Assembly: GCA_900544445.1 (NCBI GenBank) | Contig: UQVK01000024.1 | Location: forward strand, 1-39,610 | Length of the DNA stretch: 39,610 bases | Reading direction: 5' to 3' | DNA from: an uncultured Lachnospiraceae bacterium | GTDB lineage: Bacteria > Bacillota > Clostridia > Lachnospirales > Lachnospiraceae | Shown here: positions 1 through 7,232 of the stretch, one piece after another | Layout: each line of letters starts with the position of its first letter | Numbering within the stretch: position 1 is the stretch's first letter | Notes under the pieces: generated by a model | The model's database searches: none | Told to the model about the DNA's origin: nothing | What the model saw: the letters and a program-made list of their open reading frames with translations, nothing else | Position numbers and translations under genes: made by a program

Positions 1-87
1 TGGTGGAATTTAAAGGAACTTGAAGAAACAAAGGATAAATTTGAACCGAGGGATAATATTTTAGAACTTTTAAAAAATCTTAAATAA
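1..87 (+). CDS. C-terminal end of an unidentified protein (partial)
   Basis: An open frame runs from the first base of the window to a TAA at 85-87 and encodes 28 residues ending in LELLKNLK. It is lysine- and glutamate-rich and more AT-rich than what follows, as expected for the end of a gene that starts outside the window. The family cannot be named from this fragment, and it could be chance, because only 28 codons are open. Confidence 0.4.
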   Translation, partial: WWNLKELEETKDKFEPRDNILELLKNLK

Positions 88-263
88 GACCTATTTTCAA
101 ATCTTACATTACCATGTATATTTTTTAATTGTAACTTATTTTATGTTACAAATTAAATATTGATTTTACTTATACACCCTGAAACTCAAATCATGCAGCA
201 CTGCGGCATAAATTTCCATGATAACTGCCGGATTTCCAGCTTCCGCCTTCCACAGGGTGGAAC
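88..263. other. AT-rich intergenic spacer
   Basis: This spacer separates the partial gene from the terminator of the phosphatase gene. It holds one imperfect hairpin (TTGTAAC at 129-135 with GTTACAA at 145-151) that lacks a following T run. No further gene or clear promoter was seen. Confidence 0.4.
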
Positions 264-307
264 AAAAAAATAGTGGACAGCACCCTTCTTTGGGCAACCA
301 TCCACTA
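264..307 (-). terminator. Intrinsic terminator of the histidine-phosphatase gene
   Basis: Read on the minus strand, TAGTGGA (301-307) pairs with TCCACTA (271-277) around an inner GGG/CCC pairing, and a run of seven T follows (complement of 264-270). It lies 13 bases after the phosphatase stop codon, the right place and orientation for a Rho-independent terminator. Confidence 0.75.
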
Positions 308-319
308 TGAAACCTGCCT

Positions 320-928
320 CTATTTTATGTAAGACATATCACTGATTCTCTTTATAAACCGTTTCCCTTCCTCATTTTCAAACATATGGGAAACTCCTCC
401 GGCCAGTCCAAATATTTCACCTGCATTGATCGTCTCAACGCTTAATCCAAGAAACATGGTATAAAAGACGCTTAATAAGTCTCCATGAGAAACAATAATT
501 ATATTTTCATTATTACTGCTCATAATTTCATTAAAAAACGGTTCTAATCGGTTCCACTCATCTCTGCGGCTTTCCGCGTCAGAAAACATTCTGTCATCAA
601 TGGTTTTCTCCTGCATTTCCATATTTTCACGCATCCACCGCACTGATTTTCCACAGCACCTGCCAAGATTCCTTTCTCTTAATTCTGTCCTGAAAACAGG
701 TGTCAGACCCAAATAGTTTCCAATGATTTCAGCCGTCTGCCTTGCCCGCAACAAATCAGATGAATACATGACAAATCTTTTTTCGGACAGTTCTGTTTTT
801 AACGTTTCTCCCATTCGATTCGCCTGTTCTACTCCCAGTTCTGATAATTCCCAGTCTGTCCATGAACCAACCATACCATTTATATGATGAACCGATTGCG
901 TGTGCTGAATCGTGATGATTGTTTTCAC
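320..928 (-). CDS. Histidine phosphatase superfamily protein with altered RHG motif
   Basis: The 202-residue product has the layout of the histidine phosphatase (phosphoglycerate mutase-like) superfamily. An N-terminal catalytic His sits in TIQHTQS (His9), followed by SSDLLRARQTA with its phosphate-pocket Arg, and a second catalytic His in VSHGD (about residue 154). The GTG start at 928 was chosen because AAAGGAG lies 8 bases upstream; a longer reading to 964 has no ribosome binding site. The usual RHG triad reads QHT here, so the Arg that normally precedes the nucleophilic His is replaced by Gln. Family membership is well supported. The substrate is unknown and activity is uncertain. The gene sits 94 bases downstream of the carbohydrate-enzyme-like gene on the same strand. 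Confidence 0.8.
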   Translation of the reverse strand: MKTIITIQHTQSVHHINGMVGSWTDWELSELGVEQANRMGETLKTELSEKRFVMYSSDLLRARQTAEIIGNYLGLTPVFRTELRERNLGRCCGKSVRWMRENMEMQEKTIDDRMFSDAESRRDEWNRLEPFFNEIMSSNNENIIIVSHGDLLSVFYTMFLGLSVETINAGEIFGLAGGVSHMFENEEGKRFIKRISDMSYIK

Positions 929-1022
929 AATGAGTCTCCTTTCATGATTCAGAAATTCCTTCAAACATGCTTTCCATCAACAGAAAAAAAGTTTTCCACG
1001 CCGCCTCTCATTTTTTAAAGTC

Positions 1023-2852
1023 TCATCCACAGGAAATTTCCACTCCAATCACACCCTCTTCATCCGGAAGGATCCTGAATTCCCTGGCTCCGAATCCCCC
1101 GGTCAGGAAGAAAATATGTTCCGGCTCCGCTTCCTGCCATCCGGCAGTAACGGACGCGTTCCCCGCAATCACCGGAAGCACCAGCCGTACTTCCTCCTTC
1201 GGCCCTTCAATCTGTGTCCGGATAGAAAGTCCCTCATTATGAAGCCAATAGTCAATATGGAACCGGACAGGCTTTGAAAGCTCTTCCTGCTCCAGCGAGA
1301 CGGGGCGGGAAAGTACATGAATACGAATTCCATCCTTTTCCTGCGTTACCGAAATTTCCGCCTTCGTGTCATAACAGGAGGCATATCTTTTTCCGTTTCT
1401 GAGGATTTCCAGACGGGGCGTCAGAGGACAGTGCCTGCTTTTTTTCAGGGAAAGCTGCATGTTGAGAGGTTCCACCAGACGGTAATCCACCACGGAGGAA
1501 AGGAGCACCGGCCCCATGTCCTCATGCCAGAGCAGGGTCATTGTGCCGCCCGAAGCGTGGCCTTTTTCCAGGCCAAAGTCGTATCCGGTGACGGTGGCTC
1601 TCCATTTTTCAAAGGTCAGCTTCCAGGTATCGATTTCCGGAAAATGGCGGACGGAAGGATCCCGGTCGTCCGATGGAAGAGGCTGCGGGTTCCATCCCGC
1701 TCCCGGATCTCTGTCTGGCTCATAGCCTTCTATTCCCGCATCCAGCACAGCAGCCAGCGCGTTGATATGGGTAAAGGTATGATGCACGCAGGGAGGCTCT
1801 CCGTTTTTTATATACTCCGGCCCGCCGTACAGCAGACCATTTCCGGTGCAACGTTCCAGCAGGGCGGTATTTCTTCCGATGGCTTCGGCAAAAACCGGAT
1901 CCCTCTCCGCCAGCAGCGCGTATCCGGCCTGACAGCCATCCGAGGTTCTGCTTCCCCAGTAGGTCCACTTATTATTACGGGTTCCGAAGCTGTTGTCCCA
2001 GCCGCCGTCTGGCATCATGAATTCCAGCTGCTTTCGCAGAATATGGGTAAGCTGTTCCAGAAGCGGCTCATCCTCCGCCGCAAGCGCATAGCGGATCAGA
2101 AGCGGAACGCTTTCCTCCACATTGTATCCGATGTCCACGGGGCGGCAGCCTCTTTCCGTAACACTGTCGTGTGGAATACCTTCCCCCACAAGCAGCCCGT
2201 TTTCCGTGAAATGAGCAAAGACATACTCCGCGCATGCCCGGGCGCTTTCAAACAGCTCCGGAAGGCCGAAATAGCGCCCGAGAAGCGCCTGTACGGCAGC
2301 GCTTCCCGCAACATACTCCGCGCATGCCCGGGCGCTTTCAAACAGCTCCGGAATGCCGAAATAGCGTCCGAGAAGCGCCTGTACGGCAGCGCTTCCCGCA
2401 TAATAATTAATATTCGTCTCAAATCCCGGAACGATCGTTTTCTCCACCCAGCGGCCCATGAGCCGCATCCGTTTTTCCCATTCCTCCTTCTCCGCTTTTT
2501 GAAGCAGATGACCATGGAGGGTCAGGGCTTCGCACAGATTGATCACAGAAAATGCCGTAATTCCATTCCACTCGCTGTTGGCGTCGTTATAGAGACTTCC
2601 GTCATCGCAAAGCAGATTTTCCTGCCAGCGAAAGAGCGCCCTCGCCCCGTCCAGGTACTTTTTTTCACCGGTACGGTCCGCCAGCGTCATCAGCCCGTAG
2701 ATGGCATCCGGGCATCTCCCGTGTATATGCTTGCAGGCCGGACAGAGGATACCGCCGTCCAGCTTCAGATCATCCATCTGTCTGATCTGAAGCCGCAGAA
2801 GCACGTCTCCCCATTGTTTCAGCAGTTCCAGATAGTTCACTTTTGCTCCCAT
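1023..2852 (-). CDS. Probable (alpha/alpha)-barrel carbohydrate-active enzyme, family not assigned
   Basis: The 609-residue protein appears to have two parts. Residues 1 to about 390 are rich in Trp, Tyr and helix-forming repeats spaced like the helical hairpins of alpha/alpha-toroid glycosidases and polysaccharide lyases (blocks around PDGGWDNSF, WTYWGSRTSDG and CVHHTFTH). Residues about 400-609 look like a beta-sandwich. No signal peptide is visible, so it probably acts in the cytoplasm on imported sugar. The start at 2852 is preferred over 2891 because only it has a purine-rich site upstream (AAGGGGG, about 11 bases away). Residues about 151-211 are a tandem duplication of a 30-residue unit, which would add an extra helical hairpin. 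The fold is inferred from composition and spacing; substrate and family are unknown. Confidence 0.6.
   Translation of the reverse strand: MGAKVNYLELLKQWGDVLLRLQIRQMDDLKLDGGILCPACKHIHGRCPDAIYGLMTLADRTGEKKYLDGARALFRWQENLLCDDGSLYNDANSEWNGITAFSVINLCEALTLHGHLLQKAEKEEWEKRMRLMGRWVEKTIVPGFETNINYYAGSAAVQALLGRYFGIPELFESARACAEYVAGSAAVQALLGRYFGLPELFESARACAEYVFAHFTENGLLVGEGIPHDSVTERGCRPVDIGYNVEESVPLLIRYALAAEDEPLLEQLTHILRKQLEFMMPDGGWDNSFGTRNNKWTYWGSRTSDGCQAGYALLAERDPVFAEAIGRNTALLERCTGNGLLYGGPEYIKNGEPPCVHHTFTHINALAAVLDAGIEGYEPDRDPGAGWNPQPLPSDDRDPSVRHFPEIDTWKLTFEKWRATVTGYDFGLEKGHASGGTMTLLWHEDMGPVLLSSVVDYRLVEPLNMQLSLKKSRHCPLTPRLEILRNGKRYASCYDTKAEISVTQEKDGIRIHVLSRPVSLEQEELSKPVRFHIDYWLHNEGLSIRTQIEGPKEEVRLVLPVIAGNASVTAGWQEAEPEHIFFLTGGFGAREFRILPDEEGVIGVEISCG
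2221..2400 (-). repeat. 90-bp tandem in-frame duplication inside the sugar-enzyme gene
   Basis: Positions 2221-2310 and 2311-2400 are the same 90-base unit with two differences (G/T at 2264/2354 and C/T at 2277/2367). It translates to two copies of a 30-residue block beginning AGSAAVQALLGRYFG, differing only by Ile versus Leu; the other change is silent. The near-identity suggests a recent slippage or unequal-exchange event that kept the frame. Confidence 0.97.
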
Positions 2853-3018
2853 TTTTGATTCATCCCCCTTTCCTTTTTCCTGCTCCCACATATCAGTCTA
2901 TAAAAATTTCTATACTAAATCACTTCTCTGAAAATAAATTCATTATATCGTATAAAAAGTCAAAAAGACAGGAAGTCTTCCTGCTATTTTTATTCCTGCT
3001 ATTTTTTCACAGTTTTCA

Positions 3019-3047
3019 TTGCCCATCCTCCCCCTCTGTGCTATAAT
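3019..3047 (+). promoter_or_regulatory. Predicted sigma-A promoter of glpP
   Basis: TTGCCC at 3019-3024 and TATAAT at 3042-3047 are separated by 17 bases. Transcription would start near 3054 and leave a leader of about 87 bases before the glpP start. Confidence 0.6.
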
Positions 3048-3075
3048 CAAAAAAGAGACAGGAGACAAAGGAAGC

Positions 3076-3118
3076 GGGCTTAGGAGATGAGCCCTGTTTT
3101 GTTTGTCTTTTTCTTTTT
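3076..3118 (+). promoter_or_regulatory. glpP leader hairpin with T-rich tail, possible GlpP target
   Basis: GGGCT (3076-3080) pairs with AGCCC (3090-3094) around a loop containing AGGAGATG, and a T-rich tract follows. The loop resembles AGGAGAGATGAG just before the terminator at 3748, so it may be an autoregulatory site of the antiterminator. The stem is only 5 bp, so this is tentative. Confidence 0.35.
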
Positions 3119-3140
3119 ATGGAAATGGCTGGAAATATCT

Positions 3141-3707
3141 ATGAACAGAAAATTTATGGAACAATTTGAAGACTGCCCGGTGATCGCCGCCGTGAAGGAC
3201 GAAGAAGGCCTGAACGCCTGCCTGGGATCGGAAATCGGAATCGTGTTCGTTCTTTACGGAGATGTCTGTACCATCCCTGAAATCGTCCGGAAGCTGAAAA
3301 AAGGCGGAAAAACGGTTATCGTCCATATCGACTTGATCTCCGGGCTGTCAGCAAAAGAAGTTGCGGTGAACTTTATCCACACCAATACGGAAGCAGACGG
3401 AATCATATCCACAAAACCTGCCCTGATCCGGCAGGCAAAAGAGCTTGGTATGTGTACCGTCATGCGTTTCTTTGCCATCGATTCCATGGCCTTTGACAAC
3501 ATCTGCAGGCAGTCTGAAGCGGTTCGCCCGGATGTGATCGAGGTGCTTCCCGGACTGATGCCGAAGGTCATCAGAAGGATCTGTGAAGAAAGTCCGATTC
3601 CTGTCATCGCGGGAGGACTCATCACCGAACGGGAGGATATCGTAGCGGCGTTAAATGCGGGAGCCGTTTCCATATCCACCACCAATCGGAAGGTCTGGTT
3701 TATGTAA
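3141..3707 (+). CDS. glpP: Glycerol-3-phosphate-responsive antiterminator GlpP
   Basis: The 188-residue product matches the GlpP family of Firmicutes, RNA-binding antiterminators built on a TIM-barrel fold that let RNA polymerase pass a leader terminator when glycerol-3-phosphate is bound. Visible signatures include VHIDLISGLSA, the segment GIISTKPALIRQAK, RPDVIEVLPG and PVIAGGLI, which give the phosphate-binding loops of the barrel. The ATG at 3141 was chosen over 3087 because homologues start close to the ED-CPVIAAV segment and the upstream residues look like translated leader. The gene has its own promoter and is followed by a leader with a strong terminator before the flavoprotein operon, which is the arrangement expected for its target. 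Confidence 0.9.
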   Translation: MNRKFMEQFEDCPVIAAVKDEEGLNACLGSEIGIVFVLYGDVCTIPEIVRKLKKGGKTVIVHIDLISGLSAKEVAVNFIHTNTEADGIISTKPALIRQAKELGMCTVMRFFAIDSMAFDNICRQSEAVRPDVIEVLPGLMPKVIRRICEESPIPVIAGGLITEREDIVAALNAGAVSISTTNRKVWFM

Positions 3708-3727
3708 TAAGCTTAACATAATATAAT
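3699..3727 (+). promoter_or_regulatory. Possible promoter of the flavoprotein operon leader
   Basis: TATAAT at 3722-3727 lies 17 bases after a weak -35 match (TTTATG, 3699-3704) that overlaps the end of glpP. A start near 3734 would give a leader beginning just before the AGGAGAGATGAG motif and terminator. Only the -10 element is good. Confidence 0.4.
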
Positions 3728-3737
3728 TTTATTTGCA

Positions 3738-3797
3738 GGAGAGATGAGACAGCAAATTCACACGTCAGAAGACGTGTTGTTTTTGCTGTCTTTTTTA
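3738..3797 (+). terminator. Leader terminator, predicted GlpP-controlled
   Basis: GACAGCAAA (3748-3756) pairs with TTTGCTGTC (3782-3790), and ACACGTC (3760-3766) pairs with GACGTGT (3771-3777) on an AGAA loop. A T run follows (3790-3796). Directly upstream is AGGAGAGATGAG (3738-3749). A strong terminator between glpP and a glycerol-3-phosphate dehydrogenase-like operon is the classical GlpP leader layout. The terminator is seen directly; GlpP control is inferred. Confidence 0.75.
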
Positions 3798-3808
3798 TAT
3801 CAATTTAT

Positions 3809-3922
3809 TGCCGCCTGCGGCGGCGGAAAAAGAGGCCGGCACGAACCCGATGGGTCGTGCCAAAGAACGGCTACCGCCGTTCTTTTATGATTGAATGCCG
3901 CCTGCGGCGGCGGAAAAAGAGG
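3809..3922 (+). repeat. Hairpin-rich element bounded by 27-bp direct repeats
   Basis: The same 27-base sequence occurs at 3809-3835 and 3896-3922. It contains GCCGCC-TGC-GGCGGC, a 6-bp stem, followed by GGAAAAAGAGG, which in the second copy serves as the ribosome binding site of the next gene. Between the copies are two more hairpins: GGCACG/CGTGCC with a CCCGATGGG tip (3838-3861) and a perfect 10-bp stem AAAGAACGGC/GCCGTTCTTT (3862-3885) followed by TTTA. The last could act as a second terminator. Confidence 0.85.
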
Positions 3923-3927
3923 TAGTC

Positions 3928-5436
3928 ATGACAGATGTAATTATTATTGGTGCGGGCGTAACAGGCTGCGCCATCGCCAGAGAATTGTCCCGCTATGATC
4001 TGGATGTTCTGGTTCTGGAACGGGAAGAGGATGTCTGCTGCGGCACTTCAAAGGCCAACAGCGCCATCATCCACGCGGGATTCGACGCAGTTCCCGGAAC
4101 CTGGAAGGCCAGGCTGAATGTGGAAGGAAACCGGATGATGGATTTTCTTTCCAAAGAGCTGGATTTTCCCTTCAAAAGAAACGGCTCCCTGGTCCTCTGC
4201 TTTTCCGAGGATCAGATCGGAGGGCTGGAAGAGCTGTATCAGCGCGGCATTGCGAACGGCGTTCCCGGCCTGCGCATCGTGAAGGGAAAGGAAATCCACG
4301 AAATCGAACCCAATCTTTCCGAAGATGTATACGCCATGCTCTATGCGCCCACAGGCGGCATTGTCTGTCCCTTCAAAATGACCATCGCTCTGGCAGAAAA
4401 TGCCTTTGAAAACGGGGTACAGTTCCGCTTTCAGACAGAAGTGAAAAGTATATCCAGGAAACCTTCTTCCGGAAACAATGCTTCCGGAATACCAGACGGT
4501 TATCGGATTCAGACAGCCGATGCAGAGTATGAATGCCGGGCCGTCGTAAATGCCGCAGGCGTATACGCCGATACTTTTAACAATATGATCAGCTCCCGCT
4601 CTCTTCACATCACGCCAAGGCGCGGGGAATATATCCTGATGGATAAAAAAGCCGGCAATTTTGTCTCCCATACCGTTTTCCAGCAGCCCACCCGTCTGGG
4701 AAAGGGCATCCTGGTCACCCCCACCGTTCACGGCAACCTGCTGGCAGGGCCCACAGCGGAGGATATCGCCGACAAGGAGGCTACAAATACCACGGCAGTG
4801 GGGCTTTCACAGGTAATGGAAAAAGCCCGTCTCAGCGCATCACGCATTCCCCTAAACATGGCGATCACCTCCTTTTCCGGCCTGCGGGCCTGTGAGGAAA
4901 AGGGCGACTTCGTTCTGGGAGAAGCAGCAGACGCACCAGGCTTTTTCAACGCCGCAGGCATCGATTCTCCCGGCCTTTCCAGTGCGCCTGCCATCGGCGT
5001 CCTGCTGGCCGGACAGATTGCAGAGAAGCTTCACGCTTCCAGAAGAACGGAATTTCATGGGCAGAGAAAAGACATTCCCTGCGTTGCCACATCCACGCCG
5101 GAGGAAATCGCGGCACTCATCGCTTCTGATCCCGCCTACGGAAATGTGATCTGCCGCTGTGAAACCGTAACGGAAGGAGAAATCATCAATGCCATCCGCC
5201 GTCCCTTGGGCGCCAGAAGCCTGGACGGCGTCAAGCGTCGTACCCGCGCAGGTATGGGACGCTGCCAGTCAGGATTCTGTTCTCCCAGAGTCATGGAGAT
5301 TCTGGCGAGAGAGCTGGACGTATCCCCTCTCACTCTCACGAAATCCGGAGGCAGCTCCCGGCTTCTGACCGGAATGACAAAGGATCAGACAGACACAGTT
5401 TTCACAGAAAGGAAAAACGGACATGATGGAATATGA
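3928..5436 (+). CDS. GlpA/LhgO-like FAD-dependent oxidoreductase with BFD-type iron-sulfur domain
   Basis: The 502-residue flavoprotein begins with a dinucleotide-binding motif (IIIGAGVTGCAIARELS, residues about 5-21) of the DAO/glycerol-3-phosphate dehydrogenase fold. It ends with a BFD-like [2Fe-2S] domain: CRC near residue 408, then CQSGFC about 35 residues later. This architecture is that of GlpA-type anaerobic glycerol-3-phosphate dehydrogenases and of LhgO-like enzymes. Position after glpP and its leader terminator makes glycerol-3-phosphate oxidation to dihydroxyacetone phosphate the best guess. The ATG at 3928 follows AAAAAGAGG; an earlier ATG at 3895 would translate the upstream repeat. 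The gene overlaps the next one by 14 bases. Confidence 0.85.
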   Translation: MTDVIIIGAGVTGCAIARELSRYDLDVLVLEREEDVCCGTSKANSAIIHAGFDAVPGTWKARLNVEGNRMMDFLSKELDFPFKRNGSLVLCFSEDQIGGLEELYQRGIANGVPGLRIVKGKEIHEIEPNLSEDVYAMLYAPTGGIVCPFKMTIALAENAFENGVQFRFQTEVKSISRKPSSGNNASGIPDGYRIQTADAEYECRAVVNAAGVYADTFNNMISSRSLHITPRRGEYILMDKKAGNFVSHTVFQQPTRLGKGILVTPTVHGNLLAGPTAEDIADKEATNTTAVGLSQVMEKARLSASRIPLNMAITSFSGLRACEEKGDFVLGEAADAPGFFNAAGIDSPGLSSAPAIGVLLAGQIAEKLHASRRTEFHGQRKDIPCVATSTPEEIAALIASDPAYGNVICRCETVTEGEIINAIRRPLGARSLDGVKRRTRAGMGRCQSGFCSPRVMEILARELDVSPLTLTKSGGSSRLLTGMTKDQTDTVFTERKNGHDGI

Positions 5437-6766
5437 TCTGATTATCATAGGAGGAGGCCCTGCGGGGCTTGCCGCCGCAGTTTCCGCCTTTGACAGCGGT
5501 GTAAAAAACATCCTGATTCTGGAGCGTGACGGAGAACTCGGCGGCATTCTGAACCAGTGCATTCACAACGGCTTCGGCCTGCATACTTTCAGGGAAGAAC
5601 TGACCGGACCGGAATACGCGGACCGCTTCATCCGGCAGGTAAAGGAGCGGAATATCCCTTTTTGGCTGAATACCATGGTGCTGGACATCAGCATGCAGGA
5701 ATCAGAAACTTCTTCCGACGAAAAAATCCCTGCGTCTGTCAAAACGGTCACTGTCATGAACCGGACGGATGGTCTCACCATTCTTCGCACAAAAGCGGTC
5801 ATTCTCGCCATGGGATGCCGGGAATGCCCCCGTGGCGCGCTGAACATCCCCGGATACCGCCCCGCCGGAATCTATTCAGCAGGAACTGCGCAGCGTCTGG
5901 TCAATATGGAAGGCTTCATGCCGGGTAAGGAAATCGTCATCCTCGGTTCCGGCGACATCGGCCTGATCATGGCCCGCCGCATGACGCTGGAGGGCGCAAA
6001 GGTAAAGGTGGTTGCAGAACTGATGCCCTATTCCGGCGGTCTGCAGAGAAACATCGTCCAGTGCCTGGAGGATTTTGGTATCCCGCTGAAGCTGAGCCAC
6101 ACCGTCGTTGATATTGACGGTAAGGAACGGGTAAAAGGTGTCACACTCGCACAGGTGGACGAAAACCGAAAGCCCATACCCGGAACGGAGGAATACATTT
6201 CCTGTGATACCCTTCTCCTTTCCGTCGGACTGATCCCGGAAAATGAGCTTTCCACCAAACTTGGAGTACAGATGTCTTCCATCACCAACGGACCTTCCGT
6301 CAACGAAAGTCTGGAAACCTCTGTTCCCGGCGTTTTTGCCTGCGGAAATGTGCTCCATGTCCATGATCTGGTGGACTATGTTTCTCAGGAGGCCGCAAAT
6401 GCAGGAAAATACGCCGCTGATTACATTCAGAATTTCCATGTTGGAAGCCGCTCTGCGGATGAAACAAAAGCCGCCATTCCGATTCTGGCTAAAGACGGCG
6501 TGCGGTATACGGTTCCCCAGACCATACGCCTTTCCCACATGGAAGACAGTCTCACCATCCGCTTCCGGGTGGCCGACGTTTACCGCAACTGTCAGATCGG
6601 CATTTACCTGAACAACCGGCCCATTCGCAGCATCCGCCGTCCCAGACTTGCTCCTGGAGAGATGGAACAGGTAATTCTGAAAAAAGAAGAACTTCTTGCC
6701 ATGGAAGAACAGACAGGAACACCTCTCTCCTCCATTTCCATTGCAGTTCAGGCCGGCTCGGATTGA
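5423..6766 (+). CDS. NAD(P)/FAD-dependent oxidoreductase, partner of the GlpA-like protein
   Basis: The 447-residue protein has an N-terminal FAD-binding motif (IIGGGPAGLAAAVSAFDSG), a segment MGCRECPRGA typical of this subgroup, and a second nucleotide-binding motif (ILGSGDIGLIMARRM, near residue 175). It belongs to the pyridine nucleotide-disulfide oxidoreductase fold without a CxxxxC redox disulfide. Start overlap with the upstream flavoprotein and the following DUF1667 gene form a three-gene set that recurs in anaerobic Firmicutes and is thought to work as an electron-transfer complex analogous to GlpABC. The electron acceptor is not evident. AAAGG lies upstream of the ATG. Confidence 0.82.
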   Translation: MMEYDLIIIGGGPAGLAAAVSAFDSGVKNILILERDGELGGILNQCIHNGFGLHTFREELTGPEYADRFIRQVKERNIPFWLNTMVLDISMQESETSSDEKIPASVKTVTVMNRTDGLTILRTKAVILAMGCRECPRGALNIPGYRPAGIYSAGTAQRLVNMEGFMPGKEIVILGSGDIGLIMARRMTLEGAKVKVVAELMPYSGGLQRNIVQCLEDFGIPLKLSHTVVDIDGKERVKGVTLAQVDENRKPIPGTEEYISCDTLLLSVGLIPENELSTKLGVQMSSITNGPSVNESLETSVPGVFACGNVLHVHDLVDYVSQEAANAGKYAADYIQNFHVGSRSADETKAAIPILAKDGVRYTVPQTIRLSHMEDSLTIRFRVADVYRNCQIGIYLNNRPIRSIRRPRLAPGEMEQVILKKEELLAMEEQTGTPLSSISIAVQAGSD

Positions 6767-6860
6767 ACTGTAACAACTGCAGTCTGAATTTTAACTGCTT
6801 TGGAGGCATAACCGTTGCTTCCTTCATGATTTTGAAATATACTGGAATCGAGGTACCCTT

Positions 6861-7232
6861 ATGGAAGAACGTAAACTGATCTGCATCAACTGTCCTTTGG
6901 GATGTTCCCTCACCGTCACCCTGAATGAGGGCGAGGTCATCAGCGTTACCGGAAACACCTGCCCCCGCGGAGAAGCCTATGGCAGAAAAGAATGCACCCA
7001 CCCGACCCGGATCGTCACCAGCACCGTCCGTGTATCCGGCGGCACGCTTCCCGTCGTTTCCGTGAAAACCGCTTCCGATATTCCGAAGGAAAAAATGGAG
7101 GAGTGCGTCAGACAGCTGAAGGACGTCACAGTCTGCTCTCCTGTTCATATCGGAGACGTCATTCTGGAAAATGCCGCAGGATGCGGCGTTCCGATTATAG
7201 CAACCAGAAATGTGGAAAGGAAACAGACATGA
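6861..7232 (+). CDS. DUF1667 cysteine-rich protein
   Basis: The 123-residue protein has the DUF1667 pattern: CINCPLGC near the N-terminus, a third Cys in GNTCPRGE, and a later Cys in KEC. These look like ligands for an iron-sulfur cluster or other metal. It is typically encoded with the two flavoproteins upstream and probably serves as a small redox subunit. A 94-base gap precedes it, and GAGG sits 9 bases before the start. Its stop codon overlaps the start of the HAD phosphatase gene (ATGA), so the two are translationally coupled. Confidence 0.85.
   Translation: MEERKLICINCPLGCSLTVTLNEGEVISVTGNTCPRGEAYGRKECTHPTRIVTSTVRVSGGTLPVVSVKTASDIPKEKMEECVRQLKDVTVCSPVHIGDVILENAAGCGVPIIATRNVERKQT

Noticed and set aside
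1317..2858. A 513-codon open frame on the plus strand opposite the sugar-enzyme gene
   Set aside because: It is the antisense shadow of a better-supported gene, contains the duplicated segment in reverse, has no ribosome site and shows no family pattern.
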